This document shows positions 55,200 to 63,657 of a DNA stretch of 64,000 nucleotides, in pieces (the first letter of the stretch is position 1; every line of letters starts with the position of its first letter). The notes beneath the pieces are model-generated. The model did not search any database. It was not told the DNA's origin and saw nothing but the letters and a program-made list of their open reading frames with translations. This DNA is from Methylomicrobium lacus_A. GTDB taxonomy: Bacteria; Pseudomonadota; Gammaproteobacteria; Methylococcales; Methylomonadaceae. Where the stretch lies: positions 1,302,001 through 1,366,000 of the forward strand of contig NZ_CP169217.1 in assembly GCF_041897535.1 (NCBI RefSeq), read 5' to 3'. The translations under genes and the position numbers were made by a program.

Positions 55200-56072
55200 A
55201 TGGAACTGCACCAAATCCGTTATTTCTTGGCGGTCTGCGACCACGGCAGTTTTACCCGCGCCGCCCAATTCAGCTATATTTCGCAGCCGTCGTTGACCCA
55301 GGCCATCAAAAAGCTGGAAGATGAATTAGGCGGTGAATTGTTCACCCGGGACCGTTCAGGGTGTTTATTGACGCCGCTCGGCCGTATGGTCGAGCCTAAT
55401 TTACGGAAAATATACAAAGAAACCTTGGCCACCAAGGCCGAGGCGATCCGCTTTACCCGGTTGAACAGTGTTCCGCTGCGGATAGGCATGATGGAAACCG
55501 TCGGCGCCCAACGGTTAGGTCCTGTCTTTGCCCATTACCGACAAGAATTTCCCCATATCGAATTTGAACTGATTATCGGCATGGAGGCCGATTTGCTGAA
55601 GCAACTGGAAGCGGATTTGCTGGATTTGGTGATCAGCGCCCCGACTCAACTCTTGGCACCGCCGTTTGAGTCAACGCTGCTGTATACGGAACGCTACGTC
55701 GTGGCTTTTCACAGCAGCCACCGTTTTAATCGCCTGTCCCGGATCGAATTGAAAGACATACAAGCGGAAGCGTATCTGGATCGGCTCAACTGCGAATTAA
55801 GGGAAAAACTCAAGGCAGTCTGCCAGGATCATGAGATCAACCTCTACGCTTCTTATCGAAGCAACAGCGAAGACTGGATCATCAACCTGATCCGCGCCGA
55901 CCTTGGCGTCGCCTTGATGCCGGAGTATACCTTGCCTTTGAACGCTCAAGACGTGCAGTGCCGCTATTTAGCCAATCCTGAAATCAGCCGCCAGATTTAT
56001 GCCATCTGCTTGCCGCAAAGCCGCAAAAAAGCCGACATTAAGGCGTTGCTTGCAAGCTTATCCTATCTTTAA
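55200..56072 (+). CDS. LysR-family transcriptional regulator
   Basis: 290 aa. N-terminal winged HTH (MELHQIRYFLAVCDHGSFTR, SQPSLTQAIKKLEDELGGEL) and an effector domain (LRIGMMETVGAQRLGPV, DLGVALMPEYTL). The form with RTR-like TPLGR fits the OxyR-like branch of LysR, but no paired redox Cys is evident. Divergent to the EthD/AhpD/hydrolase genes, so it is their likely regulator. Confidence 0.92.
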   Translation: MELHQIRYFLAVCDHGSFTRAAQFSYISQPSLTQAIKKLEDELGGELFTRDRSGCLLTPLGRMVEPNLRKIYKETLATKAEAIRFTRLNSVPLRIGMMETVGAQRLGPVFAHYRQEFPHIEFELIIGMEADLLKQLEADLLDLVISAPTQLLAPPFESTLLYTERYVVAFHSSHRFNRLSRIELKDIQAEAYLDRLNCELREKLKAVCQDHEINLYASYRSNSEDWIINLIRADLGVALMPEYTLPLNAQDVQCRYLANPEISRQIYAICLPQSRKKADIKALLASLSYL

Positions 56073-56211
56073 CTGATTTCTTGAACTCGGTCTCCAGTCA
56101 AAGTTTGGCGACAGCTTTCCAGAACTCTAATGCTCCGCCTCCGACAGCCGATAGAGGTCTTTTCTATCGCGACATCCCAGGCAAGCAGATCGAATCCTGA
56201 TACGCCACATA

Positions 56212-56374
56212 ATGCCAAAAAATCTACGCTAACTCATGTAAAACATTACACTGATGCGCCAAATAATTCCTAAATCTCTACGCCAAATAATTTAGAAAAT
56301 TACAGGGGAAGGGGACGGTCCTGATGCGCCAAATAATTCCAAAAAATCTACGCCAAATAATTTAGAAAATTACA
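56212..56374 (-). repeat. right terminal repeat block (three end units)
   Basis: Three ACA-ending units end at 56250, 56304 and 56374. The last two share CTGATGCGCCAAATAATTCC and TACGCCAAATAATTTAGAAA. They are inverted relative to the 47840 block. Confidence 0.7.
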
Positions 56375-56396
56375 CATCAGGACCGTCCCCTTCCCC
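56305..56396. repeat. 22-bp perfect inverted repeat around an end unit
   Basis: Arms at 56305-56326 (starting GGGGAAGGGGACGG) and 56375-56396 are exact reverse complements and enclose 48 bp of terminal-repeat sequence. Confidence 0.75.
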
Positions 56397-56442
56397 GTCT
56401 TTAACTATTGATAACCGATTTTATCAAGAGTAAGATGACCCC

Positions 56443-57405
56443 ATGAACGAGCCTAAAAATCCGATCCAAACGATCACCCAAAACCGGCTGCTGACCGCCG
56501 AAGCATTTTTGCGTCTGTCTGATGTGCCGCCCGAAGTCGAATGGTTCGCCAACCTGACCAACAAGGCGACCCGGCGCGCCTACGAAAACGCGATCAAGGA
56601 TTTCATGCAATTTACCGGCATCCAGCAAGCGGATGAATTTCGCGTGGTGACCCGGGCGCACGTGATCGCCTGGCGGGACGACCTGGTGCGGCGCGAACGC
56701 AACGGCAGCACGATTCGGCATCGGCTTTCTGCGTTGGCGTCGCTGTTCGATTACCTGTGCGAGAAAAACGCCGTCACCCATAATCCAGTCAAGGGCGTCA
56801 AGCGCCCCAAGAATGACAGTCTCGAAGGCCGCACCCCGGCGCTGGGCGACCACCAGGCACGCAAATTGCTTGACGCGCCGTCGGGGGCGACGCTGCGCAC
56901 CCTCAGGGACAAGGCGATCCTGGCCACCCTGCTCTATCACGCGCTGCGGCGCGAGGAACTGTGCAAGCTGACCGTGAAAGACTTCACGCATCAACGGCGC
57001 GGCGTGCCGCACCTGAAGGTATCCGGCAAAGGCGGCAAGACCCGCTACGTGCCGTTACATCCGGCCGCCGGCGGCCTCATTCATGACTATCTGGAGCTGG
57101 CCGGACACGGCAGCGAGGAAGCCGGTGCGCTGTTTCGGCCGCTCAGCAACAACACGAAAACCGGATCGAAGGCCATTACGCCCGACGGCATTTATAAGCT
57201 CGTGCGCGCGTATTCGACCGAATTGGGCTTTACGATCGGCGCGCACTCACTCCGGGCCACTGCGGCGACCAATGCGCTCGACCACCAGGCCGACATCGCG
57301 AAGGTGCAGGAATGGCTCGGCCACGCCAATATCGCTACGACACGGATTTACGATCACCGCAAGACCCGGCCGGAGGACAGTCCGACGTTCAAGGTGAATT
57401 ATTGA
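56443..57405 (+). CDS. tyrosine recombinase (XerC/D-like integrase)
   Basis: 320 aa. SAM-like N-terminal core-binding domain (residues 35-125) and a catalytic domain with Arg in YHALRREEL, Lys in GKGGKTRYVPL, His-x-x-Arg in AHSLRATAA, a second His in WLGHANIATT and the nucleophile Tyr in RIYDHR. All catalytic residues are present. It begins 46 bp after the hairpin-flanked terminal repeats. Not an IntI: the integron-specific insertion near the second motif is not seen. Confidence 0.9.
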   Translation: MNEPKNPIQTITQNRLLTAEAFLRLSDVPPEVEWFANLTNKATRRAYENAIKDFMQFTGIQQADEFRVVTRAHVIAWRDDLVRRERNGSTIRHRLSALASLFDYLCEKNAVTHNPVKGVKRPKNDSLEGRTPALGDHQARKLLDAPSGATLRTLRDKAILATLLYHALRREELCKLTVKDFTHQRRGVPHLKVSGKGGKTRYVPLHPAAGGLIHDYLELAGHGSEEAGALFRPLSNNTKTGSKAITPDGIYKLVRAYSTELGFTIGAHSLRATAATNALDHQADIAKVQEWLGHANIATTRIYDHRKTRPEDSPTFKVNY

Positions 57406-58147
57406 CGTGTGATAGGTCAACAGGAGCCAAAAAGAACAAGCTTGAGCTATTGAAATTCTTACTTCAAACTCTATTATGTTTGGGCTCTATGAGAAAAAGG
57501 AGGTTATTTTGACCAAACTTTTGAGCGACCCGGAATTACCTTAAAGCGTTAGGTGGCACGGCCTCCGGGTAAAACAGCGAGATAGGCGTTGAAAGGCGTA
57601 AAGGCTTCGGCCTCGTGCAACGATTTGATCGGTGCGTGGCCCCCCATGCCTAATGGGTGAGCGTAAATCATGGAATACAACCACGGACGATTAGCCATAC
57701 GGACGGACCCTCCTATCCGGGCCGAGCCGTACAAAACAAAAAAGCCCAGGCCATTGCTGGCTTGGGTTTTTTTATTGTATGTGCTGTCTTATCTGTAAAT
57801 GGGCTGGCCGCAGAATTAGGAAAATATCGTACGCTAAGATGTGCCTGCGAGATTGGATACCTTGCTCTGTCTGGCTTTGTCCGGTTGAAGTACACTTCAA
57901 CCAGGCGTCAGACATATCGGCAAAAACGCATCAGAGTAGGGTTGGTTTCTGCATTTCCTGACGCTCTTCGTGCCTGATCTAAGGCTTCAACCTGACACCT
58001 TACGACCTTGGCGTACTATTTTTTCCGTTTCGTGAGTTGACCCCTTTAAGTAAGTAGCGTTTAGTGTGTAACAGGATTGCGGGCTTTTCTTTTCAAAGCG
58101 TTTGAACAAGAGACAGAATGAACCCAATTGTCTCATGTTGAAAAGCG
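57406..58147. other. intergenic region with terminator and no clear gene
   Basis: An open frame at 57549-57734 (minus) has no family signature. A stem-loop with a T-run is at 57738-57773. Nothing else recognised. Confidence 0.4.
57738..57773 (+). terminator. stem-loop with T-run
   Basis: AAAAAGCCCAGGCCA and TGGCTTGGGTTTTTTT pair with small mismatches; bidirectional because A-runs precede it. Confidence 0.65.
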
Positions 58148-58330
58148 GTCGTGGTGATTCCGCTGGCCATGCAGCATTACATGCTCTTGGAGCGGCACCT
58201 GCTCTATACCGGCGTGACGCGCGGGAAGAAGCTGGTGGTGATCGTCTCGCAGCCGAAGGCCTTGGGCATGGCGGCCAGGATACAGCGATCGCAGAAGCGG
58301 CTGACGAATTTGGTTGCGCGGCTGAGGTGA
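58148..58330 (+). pseudogene. C-terminal remnant of a RecD2-like helicase, copy 2
   Basis: 60 codons: VVVIPLAMQHYMLLERHLLY, TGVTRGKKLVVIV, RLTNLVARLR then TGA. Corresponds to 47118-47310 with several base changes. Confidence 0.8.
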
Positions 58331-58425
58331 GGAGCGGCGCCTGGCGTGTTGGAAGGGATGTTTTGAAACTTGCTATACTCAGGGACTACAGCCGATAAAG
58401 GCAAAGACGAGCAAAGGGTCTGTCC

Positions 58426-61365
58426 TTGAAGAGAGCATCAACATACCTGTTAAATTACCGCATCGGCTGGCTGGCCGCTTTTTTCGCAGCCCATTCCAAT
58501 TATGATTCTATCTCCTCTGTGGACGATGGCGTTCTGCTGAATAACGGCAAGACGCAGCAACAAATATCGTATCTGTCCATTGGCAAAGGCGTTGCTTTAG
58601 AGCCTGGCATTTTCTGGGACGTTTTGGCGTTTCATCTCGAAAACGGCGAAATTATCCGCATTGGCGGGATCGGTAAAAAGCAGTCCCAGTATTTGCAAGC
58701 CGGCTTGGACCAAACAGCCAGGCGTTACCTATCAGAGTTTTTCCAGCGCATGGTTCCGGAGATACAAGCCGCTTCCAGGCAAGCGCGTGTTTTGTTTTTT
58801 GGAAATCGCTATATCCGTAAAGCGGTAGCAAGGCAATGGCTGCAGGCCTACGGAAACTTGGCCAAAGGGATACAGCGCAAGGATATACAGCGATTTTTGC
58901 CGGCAGATGCGGTCCGGGAACTGCAATTTATCCGGCCGCTGTTGAGTGACGGCTACGACGCGATCGAGCGTCTGAACGAATCCTATGTCGCGCGTCAAAT
59001 AGAGGCATTCAATGTCTTTTTCGACGGTGTCGAAAGCAACCCGCTGACGACCAACCAGCGCCGGGCCTGCGTGATCGATGAACAGCACAATCTGGTACTG
59101 GCCGGTGCCGGCACCGGCAAGACCAGCACAATGGTCGGGCGGGCCGGCTATTTGATCAAATCGGGGCACGCCAAGCCGGAACAAATCTTGATGCTGGCGT
59201 TCGCGCGCAAGGCCGCCGAGGAAATGGACGAGCGCATTCGTTCGAAGCTAGGCATCGAGACGCTGACCGTGAAAACCTTTCACAGTCTCGGCAAGCACAT
59301 CATCGCCCAAGTCGAAGGAGAGGCACCCGCTATCGACAAAATGGCCGAAGACGAGCATTTGCGGGCCAGGTTCGTCGACCAGCAAGTCCAGCGCTTGATG
59401 CAGGACGAGCAATACAAGTCGCGCCTGATCGGCTATTTCCTCTATTACAGCTTCCCGTACCGAAGCACTTTCGAGTTCAAAAGCCTGGGCGAGTACAACA
59501 ATTACATTCTGGAAAACGACATCCGCACGCTACAGGGCGAGCTGGTGAAAAGCTATGAAGAGTGCGAGATTGCCAATTTGCTGTATCGGCAAGGCATCGC
59601 GTATCAGTACGAGGCCAATTACCAGGTGAACACCGCGGGGCCGGATTACCGCGTGTATCAGCCGGATTTCTACTTGCCCGATTACGGCATTTATATCGAG
59701 CATTTCGCTGTCAATGAACATAATCAAACGCCGCCTTTCATCGATCAGCAAAGCTATCTGGCCGGAATGGCATGGAAACGGGCTTTGCATCAAAAATATC
59801 AAACCCGTCTGATCGAAACCTACAGTTACCAAAAGCAGCAAGGCGTATTGACTCAATCGCTCGAGCAGCAACTAAAGCAAGCGGGCGTAGCGTTTCAGCC
59901 ATTACCCAACAATGAACTGCTGCGGCAACTGAATCAGTTCGGGCAGGTGTCGCAGTTCAGCCAATTGCTGGCCCAAATGCTCGGGCTGTTCAAAGCCGCA
60001 GGCCTCGACATCAAGCGCCTGGTTTCTTTGGGGCAACAGCACAAAGATCGCGACCGGATGCGCGCGGCGGCGTTGCTGTTCGAACCGGTTTATGAGGCCT
60101 ACCAGCAGCATTTACGCGAAACCGGAACGATCGACTTTGACGACATGATCGGCCGGGCGATCGAATACGTGGAAGCCGGTCAATACCGGTCGCCGTACAG
60201 CTATATTCTGGTGGACGAGTTCCAGGACATATCGTCGAACCGTGCGCGCCTGATCAAGGGGTTGCGAGACCAAAACCCCGGCAGCGGCTTGTTTTGCGTC
60301 GGCGACGATTGGCAATCGATTTACCGATTCACCGGCAGTGATGTCTCGATCACCAAGGAATTCGAGGCGCACTTCGGCGATACTGCCATCAGCATTCTGG
60401 ACCTGACTTTTCGTTTCAATAACAAAATCGGGGACGTGGCGTCGCGGTTTGTCATGCAAAACCCGACGCAAATCGCCAAACAGATCCGCAGCCATGCGGT
60501 CATCGAGCAAGCGGCCGTCTCGCTGATCAAGACGAACAGCGATCAGGTCGGTTTGCATGCGGCGTTATCGACGATCAACGGCAAAGTATCGGAAAATGCC
60601 AGCGTGTTGATACTGGCACGGTTTAACTTCAGGAAACCGGATTTGGGCCAGTGGAAGCGACAATATCCCAATCTGAAGCTGCAATTCATGTCGGTGCATG
60701 CCTCGAAAGGTAAGGAAGCCGATTATGTCGTTGTGTTGGGTCTGGAAAAAGGCAAGAACGGCTTTCCATCGGAAAAATCGACTCATCCTGTCTTGGAATT
60801 GCTGTTACCGCCAGCGGAAGCCTTCGCCCATGCCGAAGAGCGACGCTTGTTCTATGTGGCTCTGACCCGAGCCCGGCATCATGTCTATCTGGTTTGCGAC
60901 GCTGATAAAGCATCCGTTTTCGTCCGGGAGCTGATCGATCGACGCTACGATATTCGCGTCGACGAATTTATAGGCGAGGGCTTTCAGGATAAGATCGCCG
61001 ACATTCCCTGCCGCGCATGCGGGACCGGCTACATGGTGCCCAGGGACAGCCAGCACGGCAGCTTTTTCGGATGCAGTCAATATCCTCTATGCACTCATAC
61101 CGAATCGGCCTGCCAATGGTGCGGCGGCGGTTTGCGCGAAAAGGGCCGATTCCGGGGTTGCGAGAATAAGCGCTGCGATTACGTCGAGCCGGTTTGCCCA
61201 GAATGCGGCGGTAAGATGTCCTTGAGAAAAGGGCCTTACGGCCAGTTCTGGGGATGCTCGCATTACCGGAAAGGCGCCGAGTTCTCATGCAACCACACAG
61301 AACAATTCATCGACTTGAAAGCTGCCAAATACAGCAGCCTCACCTATAAAGATTACAGCACCTGA
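58426..61365 (+). CDS. UvrD-like helicase with nuclease-like insert and C-terminal zinc ribbons
   Basis: 979 aa. N-terminal region about 1-205 resembles the DNA helicase IV lead domain. Walker A AGAGTGKTS is near residue 226, motif Ia FARKAAEEM, Walker B ILVDEFQD near 594, then GDDWQSIYRFTGSD, and VALTRAR near 812. Between motifs, about 385-470, YEANY, QPDFYLPDYGIYIEHF and a later WKR resemble a PD-(D/E)XK nuclease core. Three CxxC-type topoisomerase zinc ribbons occupy about 863-955. The TTG start has AAGG nine bases upstream; no nearby ATG is usable. Likely a repair or antiphage helicase-nuclease; exact role unknown. Confidence 0.8.
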   Translation: MKRASTYLLNYRIGWLAAFFAAHSNYDSISSVDDGVLLNNGKTQQQISYLSIGKGVALEPGIFWDVLAFHLENGEIIRIGGIGKKQSQYLQAGLDQTARRYLSEFFQRMVPEIQAASRQARVLFFGNRYIRKAVARQWLQAYGNLAKGIQRKDIQRFLPADAVRELQFIRPLLSDGYDAIERLNESYVARQIEAFNVFFDGVESNPLTTNQRRACVIDEQHNLVLAGAGTGKTSTMVGRAGYLIKSGHAKPEQILMLAFARKAAEEMDERIRSKLGIETLTVKTFHSLGKHIIAQVEGEAPAIDKMAEDEHLRARFVDQQVQRLMQDEQYKSRLIGYFLYYSFPYRSTFEFKSLGEYNNYILENDIRTLQGELVKSYEECEIANLLYRQGIAYQYEANYQVNTAGPDYRVYQPDFYLPDYGIYIEHFAVNEHNQTPPFIDQQSYLAGMAWKRALHQKYQTRLIETYSYQKQQGVLTQSLEQQLKQAGVAFQPLPNNELLRQLNQFGQVSQFSQLLAQMLGLFKAAGLDIKRLVSLGQQHKDRDRMRAAALLFEPVYEAYQQHLRETGTIDFDDMIGRAIEYVEAGQYRSPYSYILVDEFQDISSNRARLIKGLRDQNPGSGLFCVGDDWQSIYRFTGSDVSITKEFEAHFGDTAISILDLTFRFNNKIGDVASRFVMQNPTQIAKQIRSHAVIEQAAVSLIKTNSDQVGLHAALSTINGKVSENASVLILARFNFRKPDLGQWKRQYPNLKLQFMSVHASKGKEADYVVVLGLEKGKNGFPSEKSTHPVLELLLPPAEAFAHAEERRLFYVALTRARHHVYLVCDADKASVFVRELIDRRYDIRVDEFIGEGFQDKIADIPCRACGTGYMVPRDSQHGSFFGCSQYPLCTHTESACQWCGGGLREKGRFRGCENKRCDYVEPVCPECGGKMSLRKGPYGQFWGCSHYRKGAEFSCNHTEQFIDLKAAKYSSLTYKDYST

Positions 61366-61419
61366 TTAACGAGCATTGCTACGATAGACAAGGAAACGCG
61401 AGGATGAACACCCACCCCC

Positions 61420-61581
61420 TTTTGATGCCTAAATCCTTCACTTCCTGGCTGCGGGCGACGATGCGCCGTCATTATTGCTGAGCACCGCCACCACCGGCTT
61501 GCCGATCAGATCGAGACGGAACACGCGCTCGCAACTCACGTAGACGTTGTTGCAGTCGACCAAGGCGAGGAGCGGCGGCAT
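61420..61581 (-). pseudogene. truncated umuC (DNA polymerase V catalytic subunit)
   Basis: Starts MPPLLALVDCNNVYVSCERV with the first catalytic Asp-rich motif and GKPVVAVLSNNDG. A one-base loss after NNDG shifts the frame (stop at 61438); the true continuation IVARSQEVKDLGIK runs only to about 61420 before homology ends. Overlaps the umuD stop as TAATG. Confidence 0.85.
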
Positions 61582-62180
61582 TACACGGAATGGACGACAT
61601 TGGTCACCACGCCCCAGATCACCATTTCCAACTCTTCGTGAATGGCGATATCGGCATAGGCGGGATTCTCGGCTTTCAGCTTCCATTGCTCGCCGTCGCG
61701 TTCCAGGCGCTTGACGGTCAGTTCGCCGTTCAAGGCGCAAATGACGATCTTGCCCGATACCGGCTCGATCGAGCGGTCCACGACCAGAATGTCGTTCGGG
61801 TGAATGCCCGCGCCGAGCATCGACTCGCCCTGGGCGCGCACGAAGAACGTGGCCGCCGGCTTTTGCACCAACAGCTCGTTCAGATCGAGCGATTTCTCGA
61901 CGTAATCGTCCGCCGGCGACGGGAAGCCGGCCGCCACTTTGCCGGTGAACAGCGGCAAGGCAACCGAGGCGGGCGTTCTGGTGGGAAAGAGGATCGCCGC
62001 AGAACTACCGGAGAACGGCTCGAATCGCCGCTTTCTGGCTTCGAGCAGGGCCTTGACGTTGGGCAGCAGGCTTTCCGGCACGCGAATGGCTTGCGTGCTT
62101 TCGCCGTAGGCGGACGAGCCTTTTTTGCGGCCGGCGCCGGGCCGCTTGCCGCCGTGGTTATTTTGGGTTGTTTCTGGCAT
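61581..62180 (-). CDS. umuD: UmuD-like S24 peptidase
   Basis: 199 aa. Peptidase core with the catalytic Ser in AQGESMLGAGIHPNDILVVD and Lys in ALNGELTVKRL; Ala-Gly near AAGFPSP is the likely self-cleavage region. The basic head (GGKRPGAGRKKGSSAYGEST) is longer than in E. coli UmuD. Normally activated by RecA to form UmuD'2C; the partner umuC here is destroyed, so it may serve another polymerase or none. Confidence 0.88.
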   Translation of the reverse strand: MPETTQNNHGGKRPGAGRKKGSSAYGESTQAIRVPESLLPNVKALLEARKRRFEPFSGSSAAILFPTRTPASVALPLFTGKVAAGFPSPADDYVEKSLDLNELLVQKPAATFFVRAQGESMLGAGIHPNDILVVDRSIEPVSGKIVICALNGELTVKRLERDGEQWKLKAENPAYADIAIHEELEMVIWGVVTNVVHSV

Positions 62181-62200
62181 GATGATGTTTATCTTGCATA

Positions 62201-62222
62201 TTGATTAGTGTACAATAATCAA
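62201..62222. promoter_or_regulatory. palindromic operator candidate between umuD and the small gene
   Basis: Arms TTGATTA and TAATCAA around a TGTACA core form a 22-bp palindrome with one mismatched pair, 21 bp upstream of the umuD start. A LexA-type SOS operator is possible; the core is not the E. coli CTGT-N8-ACAG. Confidence 0.5.
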
Positions 62223-62279
62223 GAATTGATGGCTGGTCAATAGCCAGCATTAGCGGCAAATTTACGAATAGGAGGATTT

Positions 62280-62474
62280 ATGGAGCTTGGCACCGAATAC
62301 ATTCGCTCAGTTTCTTCTTGGGACTCCGGCGGGGGCATAACCGTCGATATTGTCGAGCTGTCGGACGGCAGGGTTCTCGGCATTACCGATGAGTCCGTGG
62401 TTCTGTATCCGAACATGGAGGCTTTGGAGTCAGGCGAGTCCGATGACGCGGCGGGCGTGATCGCGCTTGCTTGA
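62280..62474 (+). CDS. small conserved hypothetical protein
   Basis: 64 aa with a strong AGGAGG site. Starts MELGTEYIRSVSSWDSGGGI and continues VDIVELSDGRVLGITDESVVLYP, a compact beta-type sequence I have seen as a short conserved proteobacterial protein without function. Divergent from umuD, sharing the palindrome region. Confidence 0.7.
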   Translation: MELGTEYIRSVSSWDSGGGITVDIVELSDGRVLGITDESVVLYPNMEALESGESDDAAGVIALA

Positions 62475-62544
62475 ATGGGCAATCAGCCTGAACCGCCATT
62501 GAGTGTGTTCGGGTTCCTAGCTCAAACAACACAAGTCATTTCTG

Positions 62545-63222
62545 ATGTGCGGACGCTTCGCGCTGTATAGCGACTCGTTTTCTTTGATCAAGCGCTTCGA
62601 GGCCGACGCGCTGCCGGAGCTGTGCCCGCGCTACAACGTAGCGCCGACGCAGAGCATTCCGATCGTGCGCGAGGAAAGCGGCAAGAGGCGATTCGCGTTG
62701 GCACGGTGGGGGCTAATCCCGCATTGGGCGAAGGACATGGACATCGGCTACCACACGATCAACGCGAGAGCGGAGACCGTGGCGAGCAAGCCCGCGTTCC
62801 GCAATGCGTTCCGGTATCGGCGCTGCCTGATTCCGGCGGACGGGTTTTACGAGTGGCAGGTTGTTCCAGGCTCTAAAACCAAACAGCCCTGGTTTATCGT
62901 GCTGCGGGACCGCGAGCCGATGGCGTTTGCCGGGTTATGGGAGCGGTGGCGAAGCCCGGAAGGCGAGGATTTGGAGAGCTGTTCGATTATCGTAACGGAC
63001 GGGAACGAATTGATGCAGCCGATTCATGACCGGATGCCGGTTATTTTGGCGCCTGGCGACTGGGATACCTGGCTCGAAGCGGAAACCAAAGATGCGGCAG
63101 GCCTTCAGGGGCTGCTGAAGCCGTACTCGGCTGAAGACATGGAGGCTTGGCGGGTTAGCATGATGATCAATAGTCCAAGGAATGATTCGGAGGAGTGCTT
63201 GAAGCAAACAAATAAAATATAA
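62545..63222 (+). CDS. SRAP-family protein (YedK/HMCES), abasic-site DNA-protein crosslinker
   Basis: 225 aa. Cys2 (MCGRFALYS), Asn in YHTINARAET, Glu in PADGFYEW and His in IHDRMPVIL are the four active-site residues of the family, which shields abasic sites in single-stranded DNA by a covalent bond. Sits between umuD and vsr in a DNA-repair group. Confidence 0.92.
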   Translation: MCGRFALYSDSFSLIKRFEADALPELCPRYNVAPTQSIPIVREESGKRRFALARWGLIPHWAKDMDIGYHTINARAETVASKPAFRNAFRYRRCLIPADGFYEWQVVPGSKTKQPWFIVLRDREPMAFAGLWERWRSPEGEDLESCSIIVTDGNELMQPIHDRMPVILAPGDWDTWLEAETKDAAGLQGLLKPYSAEDMEAWRVSMMINSPRNDSEECLKQTNKI

Positions 63223-63228
63223 TGGAAC

Positions 63229-63654
63229 ATGGCTGACACCCTTACCCCAGAGCAGCGAAGCGAACGCATGGGACGTATTCGCGGGAAGGACACTAAGCCC
63301 GAAATGATTGTTCGCCGCCTTGTGCATGGCATGGGTTACCGCTATCGACTTCATCGACGCGACCTTCCCGGTTGCCCTGATCTCGTATTTCCACGATATA
63401 GAAAAGTATTATTTGTTCATGGATGTTTTTGGCACTGCCATCCAGACCCCATGTGCAAACTTGCGCGGCTACCAAAATCGCGGTTAGACTTTTGGCAACC
63501 GAAACTGGAAGGTAATCGTCGACGTGATGGAGAAAACGAGGCGGCTATTTTAGCGCTTAACTGGCGCTTCATGATTGTTTGGGAATGCGAACTTAAAGAC
63601 ACTCAAAGTCTTGCGAAAAAAATAAAATCGTTCCTAGAAGAGGAGAACAAATAG
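63229..63654 (+). CDS. vsr: very short patch repair endonuclease
   Basis: 141 aa. Vsr signature RMGRIRGKDTKPEMIVRRLV, catalytic Asp in GCPDLVFPRYR, and VHGCFWHCHPD. Nicks at T:G mismatches caused by deamination of 5-methylcytosine. It precedes the methyltransferase by 3 bases and follows the SRAP gene by 6, so these may be one transcript. Confidence 0.95.
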   Translation: MADTLTPEQRSERMGRIRGKDTKPEMIVRRLVHGMGYRYRLHRRDLPGCPDLVFPRYRKVLFVHGCFWHCHPDPMCKLARLPKSRLDFWQPKLEGNRRRDGENEAAILALNWRFMIVWECELKDTQSLAKKIKSFLEEENK

Positions 63655-63657
63655 GAA

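Larger units (their letters stand above)
52739..56374. mobile_element. cargo module bounded by Tni-type end repeats
   Basis: Starts with a TGTAAT unit and ends with three ACA-ending units (ending at 56250, 56304 and 56374). Contains no transposase; mobilisation by the adjacent TniABR is an inference. The 9-mer CATCAGGAC lies just before 47840 and just after 56374. Confidence 0.45.

Noticed and set aside
47840..56396. CRISPR array interpretation of the CGCCAAATAATT repeats
   Set aside because: Units are few, occur in both orientations far apart, have no uniform spacers and lie at transposase-gene borders.
56443..57405. Integron integrase identity for the tyrosine recombinase
   Set aside because: It lies outside the cassette region, points away from it and lacks the extra IntI helix; it resembles general XerC/D-like integrases.
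57549..57734. 61-aa minus-strand frame after the recombinase
   Set aside because: No ribosome site, no recognised family and overlaps the edge of a terminator; kept only as an unassigned region.
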